DNA from: Limnanthes douglasii subsp. nivea
Taxonomy: Eukaryota; Streptophyta; Magnoliopsida; Brassicales; Limnanthaceae
NCBI GenBank assembly: GCA_036936605.1
Contig: JAUPFV010000005.1
Coordinates: 123,932,453 to 123,996,452 of the forward strand
Length of the DNA stretch: 64,000 bases
Direction of reading: 5' to 3'
Below, in pieces: positions 12,171 to 24,299 of this stretch. Below the pieces are notes generated by a model. It ran no database searches. It saw nothing but the letters and a program-made list of their open reading frames with translations, and had not been told where the DNA came from. The position numbers and the translations under genes are program-made. Each line of letters starts with the position of its first letter. The first letter of the stretch is position 1.

Positions 12171-13100
12171 AAAGTATTCCTAATTTGAAACAATATATTG
12201 AAATATACATTATCATGTCCAAATTTTATTGGTAGCAACCTTATATACGATTTCTAGCTCTGAAAGTATCAATATCAAAGTCATTTTTCTAGAGATACCT
12301 GGAAATGATGAAGACCTAAAATCATATTGAAAAATCAAAGTTAAGATGTATCTTATTTGACTCGAACGATAAAAAAGAGCTTGTATGACAACCAAAACTA
12401 GTGAACACAAAATATCGAAAACGAAAGTGATAATTGAACCATGCTCTCGTCTAAGCCCATTGATCCTATTCAAATCAAAGAAGGATGATCGGAAGAAGTC
12501 GTTAAACACTTCATAAAATCAGTAATGGAATAAAAACAACTCAAATATTCTTTGGTCAAGAAATCAACTTGATTACATCTTCAAAAATGGAGGTATAATT
12601 CGATGGAAGGCTCCAAGAAACACAAGGTTGTAGTGGACAAAAAATCTAAAGGCTTCAATGAACTCAATTTTAACTCTTAAGATTGGTTCAAAATTTTATA
12701 AAAATGCTCGAAACCCTACGCCAAAATAAATTGTTTTTCAAAAAATAAAATAAAGCTCAACCCAATTTCAAAGCGGTTGCAGTTGGTTAAGTAGTTTAAT
12801 TAAATCTAATAAGAATTGAAAAATATAGAAAATTAACAAAAACAACAAAAAGAGGGCATAAACAATGGATTTTCGACCATGAATTTCATCACTATAATGT
12901 GATGCTTTCAAAAATCGTTAGGTTTCTTGACGCGTTTGATTTGAGTGGTCGTAGCGCCTAATTCGGATAACCGAGCCCAAAATAAAGCTCGTTTTCGTTT
13001 GTCCAAAATAGCGATATAGTCATGGGCTTGTGCAACTACATCAGAACATCAAGATCTTTTATGTGAAAACACTCACACTAATATTCAATAAATTGTGTTA
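12171..13100. other. Spacer between two LINEs, nothing recognised
   Basis: One open minus frame of 98 codons (12509-12213) lacks any family signature and is probably chance. The text near 12870-13020 is less AT-rich but gives no convincing protein. It may hold LINE 3' tails beyond recognition. Confidence 0.4.
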
Positions 13101-15040
13101 TAATACCAGAATTGTTTCATGTAATAACCAAGTAAGAACGAGGGAGCATATCCCTTAGCCAACATGTCAATGGTAAGCCCATAATCAGTTTCAGTATTAA
13201 CATTAATATATCTCTTACGATTAAAAGTGATCAAACCATCTAAAACAACCCTTATTTCATCAATTGATGGGGTAGATTTACCATATATAATATACTAAAT
13301 GCACAAACAACATCACGAGTATTATTTCTAAGAATGCTAGAGTCACTAGATTCACCATTAGCAATGTTGGAACCACCATTATCATATATTTTCAAGATGA
13401 TATAAACAACCCAGTTTTATAGTAATATTATAATTTTGCATACCAATTTTTTTATTAAGGATATTAAGATAAAATACTATATAATTTATCTAAGATGAGC
13501 TTATAACTAAACTTGATGTTCTCATTCTTTACTTGAGTCCTAAACGGCCAAATAGTCCAACACACAATTGTAGGCAGAATGATTCCAATGCAAATTTTGT
13601 TGTTGCTCGACCAGAACCAATACGCAATTATATGGTCAATAGTCATGCATCTGCGAACCTCAATATCAAGCATTATAGAGAAATGATTCCAAATGGCCCA
13701 TATATAAGACGATTGACAAAATATGATTCATTGTCTCTATATCATGGCAAAACATACATTTGGAGGCAAGAGTAAAATTATTCTTTTGAAGGTTAAAATC
13801 AACAACAATCCAACATTTTAAAATTTTCCATAAGAGACATAGTATTTTGTGGGGATACTAGAGTTCTAATTTTATCTTGCAAGTTGGAGTTTATGCCTTT
13901 ATACCTAATGTAGTTCTAGCCGGCCTTGGTATTAAAGTCACTAATATTACCAATAGACCAGATTATTCTATCATTTATATCATTATGGAACATTAACTGA
14001 AGAATTACATTGATATATGAAGGAGTAATCTTAGTTTTTAGTTTATTGATATCCTAATTGTTATCAGACCATAATGTATTAACCTTTTCAATGTTGTACC
14101 CGTCATTTTTTTTTCAATATTGGATAGTTTGATAAGTGGACTATCTGAAAGCCGCTTATCCAACCAGAAGACAACATTGTCATTGCATAGGTACCAATTA
14201 AAATGGGAAAGACTTTTCCATAATATATAACCTTTTATTCTGTTTGAAGTTTGAATTTGTTGTTTATTATAACAATAAAAATAAATCATATCATTAGACC
14301 AAATATTGTGATTTTTATGATAATTAAAATACAGCTTACAAGAGTATGTATTATGTAACTAACTGATTTTCTTGATATTTATGCCTCTTTCTTTATAAGG
14401 CTTACAAATATGACTCCACCTAGAGTCTTGTATAGATTTAGTGGAGTTATTCGAACCCTAAAGGAATCTATTAAAGAGATTTTCAATTATATTGAGAACA
14501 ATTTTAGGCAATGTACAACATTGAGTGTAATATGTTGTAAGGGACATAACGGCTGATTATATCAGTACAAGCCTTCCACCTTGTGACAAAGATTTAATGT
14601 TCCAATCCTGAATCTTAGATCTAATTTGGTAATTAGATCATCATATTTTTTTAGCCTTCTTATTGTTCTGAATTTGAATACCTAAGTATTTCAGAGGAAG
14701 AGATATATTTTTGAATCTAGTAATTTTTTCTAATAACTTGAGTCAATGTAAGCTAAGATTGGTAGAGGTAATAAGGCTTGACTTATCAATATTGATGTTT
14801 TGGCCAAATGTTCTTGATATATATTAAGAAATTTGTTTAATTTGTCAAGGTTATTCTTTAAGCCATTAGTAACGAATGGCAAAATCATCAGCATAGACAA
14901 GGTCGTTTATGCTAATTTACCTCTAATTTTAAATTTCATTTTAAGGTTGTTGTTGATAATATTATTAATACCTCTAATAAGGTATTCCTCAACTATGATA
15001 AAGAGTTTGAGGAGATATGATCCTCATGCTTAATGTCATT
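13100..15040 (-). pseudogene. Second LINE (L1-type) RT-to-RNase H remnant
   Basis: The minus strand carries an RT in several frames: IRGKLA near 14930, an intact YADDFA catalytic box at 14895-14878, NKFLNIYQEH near 14840, then LPLKYLGIQ-like text near 14700. Further on are FWLDKRLSDSPLIKLSNIE near 14160-14110, and a zf-RVT and linker segment in the open frame 13673-13464 (YWFWSSNNKICIGIILPTIVCWTIW). RNase H-like text follows to about 13100. It resembles the LINE at 8220-12170 (both have DKSS and LPLKY after the RT box), so both belong to one broad family. The 5' part (ORF1, endonuclease) is missing. Confidence 0.75.
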
Positions 15041-15129
15041 TTGAACTTTAAATTATCCGTTGAGCTCACCATTTATAAGGATCAAGACTTATAAGATGAT
15101 TCTTCTCCTGCTGGGTCATTTCAACTCTG

Positions 15130-15850
15130 GAAATTATACACTTACACTTTTTCCTTATACCACATGTTGGCGCCCATTACAATAAAAGAGAGGAAAGAAA
15201 AAATATTAAAAAAAAGTTGTAAGAGGCAAATCTCCGAATATCTGAACTGGACGAGCAGCTTAAGAAGAATGACCTCTACGTGAGGGAGCGAGACGTCTAT
15301 GTGCAAGAGAGGGTTGATCGTGTTAATGTGTGGGTAAAATATATTTTCACTAAGCTCCGAGAAAAATAGAGAACTTGGCAAAGAACAACGGTGAAGCACA
15401 AAAAACATATCAATGACTTACAGGTCGGTAAAAAGGCAGTCGAGGAGACAAGAGTCCAGACTATCAATAGTTAGCTTCTTTTAAAATCCAAGCCTATAAA
15501 GGGGAGGCAAAAGATCTTGGAACTCTCCAAACTGAATTGATGAAAGAGAGAAAAACTAGATTCGACACTTATTCATCGTAATGCCTCAAGACCATACCAA
15601 CTCAGGAAGCCAGCGCCAAATAGATTCTGATTTTGGAGATTCATGAAAGGTTCCCGAACCTGAATCTTGGATCTCACTATAATTGGTACGCGAGAAGGAT
15701 TTCCCCGTGGGAATTAACTGTGAAGACAATGCTAGTGAAGAATCATTTTCAATGGTATCGACTGGAGAAATTTATGATAGTAACTCCTCATATGATTCAG
15801 AGCAGTTACTCTATTGTTTTGACATTTTGGTGTAACATTTTGTTGTAAGA
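15130..15850 (+). pseudogene. Element S: antisense coiled-coil ORF remnant
   Basis: Plus-strand frames give a charged coiled-coil (SELDEQLKKNDLYVRERD near 15236, VQERVD near 15300) and then a segment ending near 15845. The integrase remnant of S (16764-17290) is on the minus strand, so this ORF is antisense to pol and downstream of it. That is the same arrangement as in elements T, V, Z, W1 and W2. Only the C-terminal half seems present. The left border meets LINE sequence and no LTR is visible there. Confidence 0.5.
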
Positions 15851-15907
15851 AAGTTTTGGCCATTCAGGCCATGTAGGTTTTGTAACCGCGCCCACCATTT
15901 TCATTCT

Positions 15908-16122
15908 TTTTAATTCAGACGGAACCCGCAGCCGGTACTCAAAGAGTGCGCATAGGTAAACTCGATTTCTGACGCAATAGCTTCAAACCAACGCCAGAAG
16001 GTAAACCACACGAGATGACAGGCTCAAACTGAGAAAGAATTTGTAGAGGGAATCGAACGTCTAACCTTTGGTCACGAGCATTCTTTACTCCCCCAACTTG
16101 GCTACTCCTTTCGGGGTCACCC
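15908..16122 (-). mobile_element. tRNA-derived SINE, copy 1
   Basis: Read on the minus strand from 16122, the element has an RNA polymerase III A box TAGCCAAGTTGG (16105-16094) matching TRGCNNAGYNGG. A B box follows with GTTCGATTC near 16048, matching the consensus core. The body ends near 15908 after a short A-rich tail. It is flanked by perfect 10-base direct repeats TTTTCATTCT at 15898-15907 and 16123-16132, the target-site duplication of retroposition. It resembles the SINE at 25518-25683 over most of its length. It sits between the antisense ORF and the tandem repeats of element S, so it inserted after S. Confidence 0.85.
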
Positions 16123-16275
16123 TTTTCATTCTAAATCACTACGGTTATTATATTAATATCATGCCTCAATTTTATTTTTTAACAATCTAGTCTTAATCTT
16201 CACTCAAAAGTGATCAGTTTTTTAGATAAAGGTAATCTTAGTTAGTTACCTGAAGTGATAAACATTAGCTATTGA

Positions 16276-16606
16276 CCAACCAAAGTTGGAAGACCTCACA
16301 AATCCAAAACTTTTAAAAATTAAATGTTTACCAACCGAAGTTGCAAAACCTCACAGGTCCACTCTTGTTAAACAAAACATTTTAACCACCTAAAGTTGGA
16401 AGACTCTAAAGGTCTAAACTGGTTAGAAGATAGATGTTGATCAATTGAAGTTGGAAGACCCTACACGTCCAAACTTGTTAAAAAATAAATTTTGACAAAC
16501 TGAAGTTGGAAGACACCACATGTCAAACCTTGTTAAAAAATAAATATTGACCAACTGAAGTTGGAATACCTCATAGATTCAAATGTATTACATAATAAAT
16601 TTGGCC
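16276..16606. repeat. Element S tandem array, 6 units of about 55 bp
   Basis: Units start at 16276, 16331, 16387, 16441, 16496 and 16551, with the shared core GAAGTTGGAAGACCTCACA and a trailing A/T-rich part with AAATAAAT. The units are diverged by substitutions and small indels. The array lies between the integrase end and the antisense ORF of S, the same place as the repeats of T (20860-21078), W1 (32620-32762) and W2 (61625-61745). Confidence 0.85.
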
Positions 16607-16662
16607 TCAAACCATGAAAGACATTATAAATGAATATATTTGTATTGATTGATCGGGTTATA

Positions 16663-16720
16663 TAAGCACCTCACTAAAACTTCATGTGCCACCAGGATAG
16701 GAAAGAGTGTGCCACCGATT
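16663..16720 (-). other. Conserved post-pol block, element S copy
   Basis: On the minus strand this reads GGCACACTCTTTCC, then CTGGTGGCACATG, then GTTTTAGTGAGGTG. The same ordered words occur just past the integrase end in T (near 21300-21255), V (near 36648-36598 and 44574-44522), Z (50820-50868) and, looser, W1 (32485-32520). It is noncoding and better conserved than its flanks. Confidence 0.55.
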
Positions 16721-16763
16721 AATACACATACAATAAATGAAATGACGTACAACATATTGATAT

Positions 16764-17290
16764 TTATTCTAAATAAAAAGTTAAGATACTCGATATTCCA
16801 AGGGTGCTGAAGTGTTCAACTTTATTTACTCTAAATTGATATGTCTCAAGGTTTATCCTTTCTGCCAATTTCGTGAGACTTTTCTTTTTGAAGTGTAAAA
16901 ACACTTTTCTCAGAACTTTCTCACCCATGCTAAATTCTATTTGTCGGACTTTTGATACATACTTAGTCTGCATCATGGTCTAATGCAACGAATTCAATTG
17001 TGCTCGACTTCTTTTCTCTTCGATCAAATCGAGTGCAACCCGGCTTCCCTCATTAGTATCCTCTTCAAAATAATGTTCCACCTAGTAAGAGGGGAAGCTG
17101 GTCTTCGACGGAGCCACGACATCCATCACGTAATCTAGTACTATGATGATTCCCGAGTCACGGTGCGATGACTCGTTTGATATGCCCATAATACTTCTTC
17201 CAAGTATTGTCCTCAAATTAAAACAACTTTTTTTTATGCTTCGAATATATCCATATACTAACGTTTTTTCTCTAACGGCCATAATATTTT
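16764..17290 (-). pseudogene. Element S: integrase C-terminal remnant
   Basis: Minus-strand frames give the end of a gypsy integrase: EEVLWAYQTSHRTVTRESS-like text near 17200, MDVVAPSKTSFPSY near 17140-17085, DLIEEKRSRAQL near 17030, then KVRQIEFSMGEKVLRKVFLHFKKKSLTKLAE at 16950-16870. The last open frame ends at 16764. It aligns by eye with the better-kept integrases of V and Z. The catalytic core is missing upstream: sequence right of 17290 belongs to the T leader. Frameshifts and stops are present. Confidence 0.75.
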
Positions 17291-17486
17291 GAAGCCAACA
17301 TCAAAAGGGTGACGATACCCTAGGAATTAGGTTTGACACTAGATCTGTCATGTAGTAGGTGTCAAGCTTTCCTTTACGCAACCGTTTGTAATTATGCCCA
17401 ACCACCTTCTCCACCTCTTCCACTTCCCTCTCCCTTAATCCTTTTTATAAGTACTTATTTTTTTCCTCATTTTGTTTCACAATGTA

Positions 17487-17535
<49 letters not shown>

Positions 17536-18142
17536 TGCTTGTTCCTGATATTTATTGGCTACCTTTATCTGAAACTTCAACCTTTAAGCTACCTTCGCTG
17601 GAAAACACAACTCCACCATCCATCCTTTAATTTTTTTTTATGATAAAGCATCCAAAATTCAAAAAACCAAGAGCAAAAATCCCAGAAATTCATCCTCCCA
17701 GATAAACAAAAACCTCACTTTGGAGCATACGACTACTTTTGCATTAGTGAAAGAGCATATGTATACAGAGGAGCTAGATTGATAAGCAATGCTCCTCGGT
17801 TTTCCACTGATACAATACCTTACTGTAAATTCGATCAGAACCAAACTCTTCCTGCCTTTTCGAATTTATCTTTTCCAGAAGAAAGTTAATCATCAAAAAG
17901 TCAAACACAAAATACCTCGAATTTCACCATCTCTAGCTAGATCATCACCTTGAATCTCTTCTGCAAATTCCACTCCTCAAATCAATCAAAAAGTAACCCA
18001 AACTACATCTACTTCAAGAAGATCAGAGGAAACACCTTCTTTACTTAGCTCTGAATCCCCTCGATAACTACGCAAGGAAACCCTTCTAGTTCGTTCAAAA
18101 ACTTACCTTCCTCAAACCCTTAAAAGAAAAACCTTTATAGTT
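17291..18142 (+). other. Element T: presumed 3' LTR side and antisense-ORF leader
   Basis: This stretch lies between the S integrase and the first ATG of the T antisense ORF. It holds a pyrimidine-rich leader, a long GA run and AT-rich text, as expected for an LTR and the antisense ORF's 5' UTR. I could not fix TG...CA ends or a target-site duplication, so the LTR itself is an inference from position. Confidence 0.35.
17492..17533. repeat. (AG)21 microsatellite
   Basis: An uninterrupted AG run of 42 bases. It lies about 610 bases upstream of the antisense ORF start of T. GA runs are frequent in plant 5' leaders and can bind GAGA-binding BPC proteins, but here that is only a possibility. Confidence 0.95.
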
Positions 18143-20753
18143 ATGGAAGACGATGCCGACCACACTTTGAATTATATATCCTCTTCTTCTCTCCTCAGGG
18201 AAATTGTTGATACAACTAGAAAGTCTCAACAAAATCCTTCAATCAACAACAATAGAGAGCCAACCTCAAATGAAAACCCTCATCGACTTATAGATGAGGC
18301 ATATGAGGAAGAAGTTGAATCCGAAGCTACCCAATTAAACGTTGAAGCTGATATTGAAGAAGATAATTTTAAAGAAATTGATAGTGAAATGGTTAAGTTT
18401 GTTTCGAAGACAAAAGCACCGAGAAGAAAGAAAAAGAAAGCTCATATTGAGCTTTCTGAAGAACTAGCTGCTTCAACAGGTGAGAACCTAAAAGAAGTCA
18501 ATCCATAATATATTTTGGCACTGAAAAAAAAAGACATATATCTACTATCCAGAGTCCTAGGCTTCCTAACTAAAAAAAACAATGGGGAATGCCAGATAAT
18601 ATTGTGCTTCAGATTCTGAAAGAAATAGAGACTTTATTTAATTATGGAAGGATGAGCTAGTGAACTACCGAGAGATTATCAACTGGGGTCTTCCGTTCCC
18701 GGTAGATCAAATGATAGTGGATTACTTCAAACTCCTAGAACTCTGTCCTACACAAGCCACTTGCAACCAATGGTTCACCCTCATTTCTATAATCATGACC
18801 TTCAGACTTGCCTAAATTCCCTTCTCTATTTGATATTGTATTTCCCTCACTAAACTTTCTAAGGGACCAGTTTTTCCCTTCTATTACCTTACTCTGGATG
18901 ATGACCTCAAGAACGTCGATGACTTGCTCGAGGCTGCCAAATTTTTGAAACAATAGTTTTTTTTTTTATTTCTAGAACCTAGGAGAATAGGAAGGAGATC
19001 TCCAAGGAGAACCCATGAAAACTTAACCTCGTCTAGACGAGTAACAGTAAGCTCTTTTGCTTCGTCTATTATTTCTTGTTGCTTTAACTATTTTACTTTT
19101 ATATTTTGCTTATTTTTTAAATGTATCCAGAAATTATGAGGACGTATAAGATACATAAAAACGATGTTAATGACATTTTGGCCTAGCTATCAACTTGGGA
19201 AGAAAATGAGTGGGGTAATGGGTTCCCCTCGGTTTTTTTTCCTATCAACTTCATCAACTACCACGTGTGAGGAGTCACACTGGGTGCTGGCTTTCCTGAA
19301 AATCTGATGGAGGTTCTAAACCCAAAACTATATGTGAAGAGATTAGTGGCACCTGATGGTAAGGTGATTCTTCAAATTCAAAATTGGTCAGATAGTCATC
19401 TTCCTTAAAAAAAGAATAAAAAACAGCTAGCACATATGGTGCTAGCCCTTCAGAAGTTTCAACGATGCAAACAAAAACAAAGAGTATGGAAACAGAAAAA
19501 GGCTTCCTCCTGTTGAAAAAAGAGAGAAGGTTAAGCCTTCCCCAAAAAGTAAGAAAGCTGCTGCTTCGAAGAAAAAAAAGAGCACATCTAAGACACTACC
19601 ACAGAAGAGAGAAAAGAAGACCCTTCAAAAAGTGTCGCCTTCTGATGCTGATGAAGTCATAGTGTTGGAAAATCAATAAGGAGAAGTTGTAGCAAACACT
19701 GATCAATGAGGCAATCAACAAGGAGAGACTGCAACAAATAATGATCGAGGATATGATCAGTTTGATCTTGATATCTTTATTAATATCGATGAGTCTCATG
19801 AGCTCAACAGAGATACAGATCTATACATTCAAAGGATCCAAGACCAACTACAACACTTTGGTGAAAGGTCTGCTCGTACTCTTCCCAAAGTAACTGAGTC
19901 AGGGAATTTCTTTGCAACCGTCTACCTCCGCTCTTATGACCTACACCAATCCAGTACTCATTCCGTTTAAAGAGCCATCCAAAGAAGTTGTACTTTCCCT
20001 CAAACCATTTACCAACCTTGGCGCTGCAGCACAAAAGTTATGCCAAGAAGTATAATCTGTCCAAAGCCACTTAGAATTTATGGCGAAGGAAATGGTTTGC
20101 CAAAAGAAATTGTTGATGTTGAGAAAAGAATGAAGGAAATATTCTGTGGTTTTGTAGAGGACCAATTCCACAGATTCCAAGCTGGCAGATCAGAATTCCT
20201 CAAAGGAATCATTCATCTCAAAAATCATCTCAGATTTGTGCATAAGAAAGAGGTAGAAGAGCTCAACACTTCTCACAAATATGAGATAGAAGAACTCAAA
20301 TCCAAACATGCTCAAAACGTATTTAACGAGAAAGAAAGGTACTTCACTCTTCAACATTTACTAAAGAATAGTGAGGATGAAAATACCAAACTGAAAGAAA
20401 GCATGGATGCTCTTAAGACTCAGTTCGAGGAAGAAGAAAAACTTGATATGGAGGCTGCTGAAAGGACATGCTTGAGGTCATTGAGAATACCTAGGAGCAA
20501 AACATTGTTAACCTTCTTCTCAAAATTCATGCCTCTTTGCTAAAACCTGACCCTTCAAACGTCTGGGAGCTGATTCTCATTCAAAATTATCCTAGTGAAG
20601 CTTTTGAACTTGTACCTAGCTATTCAAAGAAGAGGAATCATAGGACACTGCTTCTAAACAAAGGGAATCCTCCGAAGAAAAATCCAAGGACAAATAACTT
20701 CACTATCTTATTTTTGTTTGTTTGTACTTGTCATCCAATTTTTATAGGGTGAC
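18143..20753 (+). pseudogene. Element T: antisense coiled-coil ORF remnant
   Basis: The first frame is open from ATG 18143 to TAA 18508 (121 codons). It is acidic, then basic near its end (PRRKKKKAH), and could mark a nuclear signal. Further frames read as an N-terminal domain (REIINWGLPFPVDQM near 18670, DYFKLLELCP near 18720, then a hydrophobic middle). NWSDS and basic text lie near 19380-19620. A coiled-coil follows in the open frame 20040-20543 (HKKEVEELNTSHKYEIEELK), then the C-terminal frame 20537-20752 (NVWELILIQNYPSEAFEL). The domain order matches the antisense ORF of Z. Pol of T is on the other strand. Several stops and frameshifts make it non-functional. Confidence 0.6.
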
Positions 20754-20859
20754 TTGATTTTGTGTACCGTCGGATTATTATTAATGCAAATGTAATTTGT
20801 TTCTCTCGTGCTTTCACCGTGTTTTCATTGATAATTTTATAAAACAAATCATGTTTACT

Positions 20860-21078
20860 TTCGAATATTATAGTGCGTTTAAAGAACGTAGCACTTTAAA
20901 TAATATAGTATGTTTAAACAACGTAGCACATCGAATAATATAATGCATTTAAAGAACGTAGCACTTGGAATAATATAGTGCATTTAAAGAACGTAACACT
21001 TTGAATAATATAGTGCGTTTAAAGAACATAGCACTTCAAATAATATAGTGCGTTTAAATAACGTAGCAGTTCGAATAT
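20860..21078. repeat. Element T tandem array, 6.3 units of exactly 35 bp
   Basis: Units start at 20860, 20895, 20930, 20965, 21000 and 21035, with a partial seventh. The consensus holds GAATAATATAGTGCGTTT followed by AAAGAACGTAGCAC. The length is constant at 35 and divergence between units is modest. The array lies between the antisense ORF end and the integrase end of T and shares no sequence with the S or W arrays. Confidence 0.95.
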
Positions 21079-21328
21079 GGTTGTTTCTTCAAAAAATGTT
21101 GACAATAAAATACAACACTTCGAAGTAATTACTCTTGGTCAACTTCAAAGATGATCAATCTTTGGCTAGTTACCAAAATAACTTAAATAATTATAATTAA
21201 ACAACCATTAGACAAAAGAAACTTTTATTTATAATATCGAATATTTACATAACACCTCATTAAAACCTCCATGGGCCAACAGGGTAGGAAAGAGTGTGCC
21301 AATTATTCAAAAAAAATAAAATAAAACT

Positions 21329-22260
21329 TTATTCCCAATACAATTTTAGATGTTGTATATTCCAATGATGTTGAAGCATCCTCCCCAGCTCATCACAAAG
21401 GCGATGAGAACCTGGTTTTATTCTTTCCAAAACCATGTAGGGTCCTTCCCGATTCGGGGCCATCTTTATGAGGTTCTTATCCTTTGTATGGAGGAATAAT
21501 TTTCTTAAAACTTTATCACCAACTTTGAAATCCCTCATGTTTACCTTTGAATTATATCGGCTTCTTATTAGTGTTTGATAACGAATCATATTCGAATGTG
21601 CTCTAACTATTTTTCCCTCGATAGGGTCCAAATCTGCTCTTTTTACTTCATTATTCAGGTCCTCGGAATACTGAAGTACTATATTAAAGGTAACATAGAT
21701 TATGCAAGACTAATAGCATCCATACCATACAGTAAGGCAAAATGAGTTTCTTTAGTAGCCATTCTAGGAGTTGTTCGATAAGCCCATAACACCTGTTGCA
21801 AATAGCTAGGCCATTTTCGTGCAGCCTGTGTCAAATTCTTCTTTAGACGTTCTAAAATAGATCTATTTGATACCTCCACCTGACCATTTTTCTGTGGATG
21901 AAAAGGTATAGAAAAACATTGTGGACCGTTATTTCTCCTCAAACAATAAAAAGAAGTCATTTCTCTATTGTTAAATTATGGACCGTTACCCATTGTGATT
22001 TTTCAAGATACCCCAATAAACTTATTAACATCCTTGGATTTTGTTCCAGACAATGGTTCAGACTCTCCCCACTTTGAAAAATAGTCCACCGCTGTAATAA
22101 GCATATGGTGTCCCCTAGATTCCATGGGCAATGGTCATACTTAGTCTCTTCCCCATCTGTCAAATTGAATGGATTCGGTAATAAACATGAGTGGAACTGC
22201 ATGTTTGTGAATAGAACTAGAAAATCGTTAACAAGTATCACAACCTCGAACTAAACTCTT
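21329..22260 (-). pseudogene. Element T: integrase remnant
   Basis: Three adjacent minus-strand frames cover the C-terminal half: 22241-21957 (QRW, SLNHCLEQNPRM, GYLEKSQWVTVHN, a degraded core), 21960-21700 (QCFSIPFHPQKNGQVEVSNRSIL with the catalytic Glu, then LQQVLWAYRTTPRMATKETHFALLYGMDA), and 21631-21329 (KVNMRDFKVGDKVLRKLFLH, PNREGPYMVLERIKPGSHRL). This order is the DDE core end followed by the GPY/F-type C-terminus. Frameshifts separate the parts and the first two catalytic Asp residues lie in damaged text. The final frame ends at 21329, just before the conserved post-pol block near 21255-21300. Confidence 0.85.
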
Positions 22261-24290
22261 AGCATAATTGATAACTGAAGGTGCCAACAAAAGACAACAT
22301 GTCAATGCCTTGAATCTACAATGTGTTGAACCCTCTCCATCATGTAACTCTGAAAAAATTTCTCGAGACTCTTATTTATTCAAACAACGCAATAATGGAC
22401 TACTCAAAGACTTCTTATATAACACCCCATCTAATATAGCATAGCATGAGCTTTGTATTTCAATTTCTTAGCCAACTGCACATCTTGATGCAATGTCCTT
22501 CTTAACAAGAAGTTCATGATAGCAGTCCTCCAATCACTTCGAACTACATCTGGTGTTACAAAAACTTCTTATGCATATTTACATTTCGCTGACCGGGTTA
22601 GAATTAAAGGACTCTCTTGTAGTAAAATCCAAGGATATTATTCAGTGTACACCACGGTTGCCAAAAAAACAACAACTATATTGTCTCATTTGCTCATATG
22701 TTCTAAAATTACATGTTCAAACAGAAGATTCAAATTTTGAAGCTCACAAAGATATAAAATCAAATTTTTCTCTTTAGCTTCGGAAATTCCAGTCACTTGA
22801 TTTTATATAAAGTGGGAATTTGTTTCCAAACGAACTGAAGTTGATCCACAAATGCTCGCAAGCCTTAAACGAGCCATTGTAGCCTCATATTCAGCTTCAT
22901 TATTCGATGCATTGAAATAAAATTTAATGGCTTGAAACATTGCCTTCATAGATAGAGCAATCAGTTGAACTCCCGCATTGCATCCTAGAATGCTAGAACT
23001 CATATCGGTTCGAACTACCCACATCGAATTCCTTGGTAAGATCTCCTTGTATGTCTCTTAAACTGATCTCTTGAATGAAACTCAAAAATAAAATCAACTA
23101 AAGCTTGAGCCTTGATAGTCGTTCGAGATGCGAAAATGATGTCAAACTCTCACATCTCTACTGACCATTTGGTCATCCATCCAGAAATTTCAAAGCCATG
23201 CAAAAAAAAAATCAATGGGAACGAAGTTCGAATCACAATAGTGTAAGATTGAAAATAAGGGTGCATCTTCATGGCAGCCACCACCAGAGGCATGGCTAAT
23301 TATTTGAGCTTTAAAGATTTATTCTGTGCTGCCAATAAACCTTTACTGACATAATACATTGGCTTTGAAATTCCCGAATCTTCACTTACCAACACAACAC
23401 TTGTACGAAATTTGATACCACCATGTATAAAAAGTGTTGCTCTCTAGTTCGAGGTTTGGACAATATTTCTGGTGATGACAATAATTTTTTAATACTTGAA
23501 AATGTTGCTTCATACTCCGAGGTCCACTCAAATTCCTTTGGTCTTCGTAATAATTGGAAAATGGGAAAAATATATCAGAAAACCTAGAAATAAATTTGTT
23601 AAAAAGTAGCTAACCTTTCTGTTAAGACGTGCACTTCTTTGATAGGCCAAGGAGATGTTAGTAATACCAAAGCTATTAGCTGCTCTGGATCATCTTCAAT
23701 CCCCTTCTCACTAATGACATACCCCAAGAATTTCCCTGATCAACTCAAAAAGTACATGTCTCACGATTTAGCTTCTAACTAATAGCTCTAACATTTTAAA
23801 AATTCTCCTCTAAATATTCCAAGTGAATTTTATATACTAAACTCTTGACCAACATGTCATCAATATACACCTCCATTTTTTTTCCAATTTGTGAAACAAA
23901 GGCTTTATTCATTAACCTCAGATATGTGTCTCCAGTGTTATTTAACCCAAAACGGATAACTCTGTAATAATGCAAGCCTCGATCCTTAATAAAGGTGGTG
24001 CTCTTTTGATCCTTTGGATCCATTTGATTTTGATGATACCTTGCAAAGGCATACAAAAAATTATTTCCTAAAGTGGAATCAACCAATTGGTCTATTCGAT
24101 GAACTCAAAAAGGATCTTTACAACAAGTTCGATTTAAATCTGTGATGTCGACGCACATCCTCAATTTTCCATTCTTCTTTTCAAGCACCACTGGGTTTGT
24201 TGTCCATAAGGAATATTGTGACTCCCTTATATGTCCGACCATTGACAAACGATTCACTTTAGTAACAATAGCCTCTGCTTTCTTCCAAAA
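22261..24290 (-). pseudogene. Element T: RT and RNase H remnant
   Basis: Minus-strand order is RT then RNase H. RT reads MVGHIRESQYSLWTTNPVV near 24230-24180, MCVDITDLNRTC near 24145, DSTLGNNFLYAFARYHQNQ near 24080-24030, and RVIRFGLNNTGDTYLRLMNKAF near 23970-23900, then YIDDM at about 23868-23854. The usual FMDAFSGYNQI motif reads FLYAFARYHQNQ, so the first catalytic Asp is lost. RNase H shows SNNEAEYEATMARLRLA and LETNSHF in the frame 23024-22803. The zinc part of integrase begins below about 22400. No protease or gag follows on the right, so T is 5'-truncated near 24290. Confidence 0.85.
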
Positions 24291-24299
24291 CTATATAAC

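Noticed and set aside
15900..16130. tRNA gene on the minus strand, suggested by the A and B boxes
   Set aside because: The sequence cannot fold as a full tRNA from what is visible, continues for over 200 bases, and is flanked by a target-site duplication, so it is a SINE.
17492..17533. Arg-Glu repeat peptide in the frame 17333-17548
   Set aside because: It is only the translation of the AG microsatellite in a leader region.
20860..21078. CRISPR-like array
   Set aside because: Units of 35 bases abut each other with no unique spacers, and the genome is a plant, so it is a plain tandem repeat.
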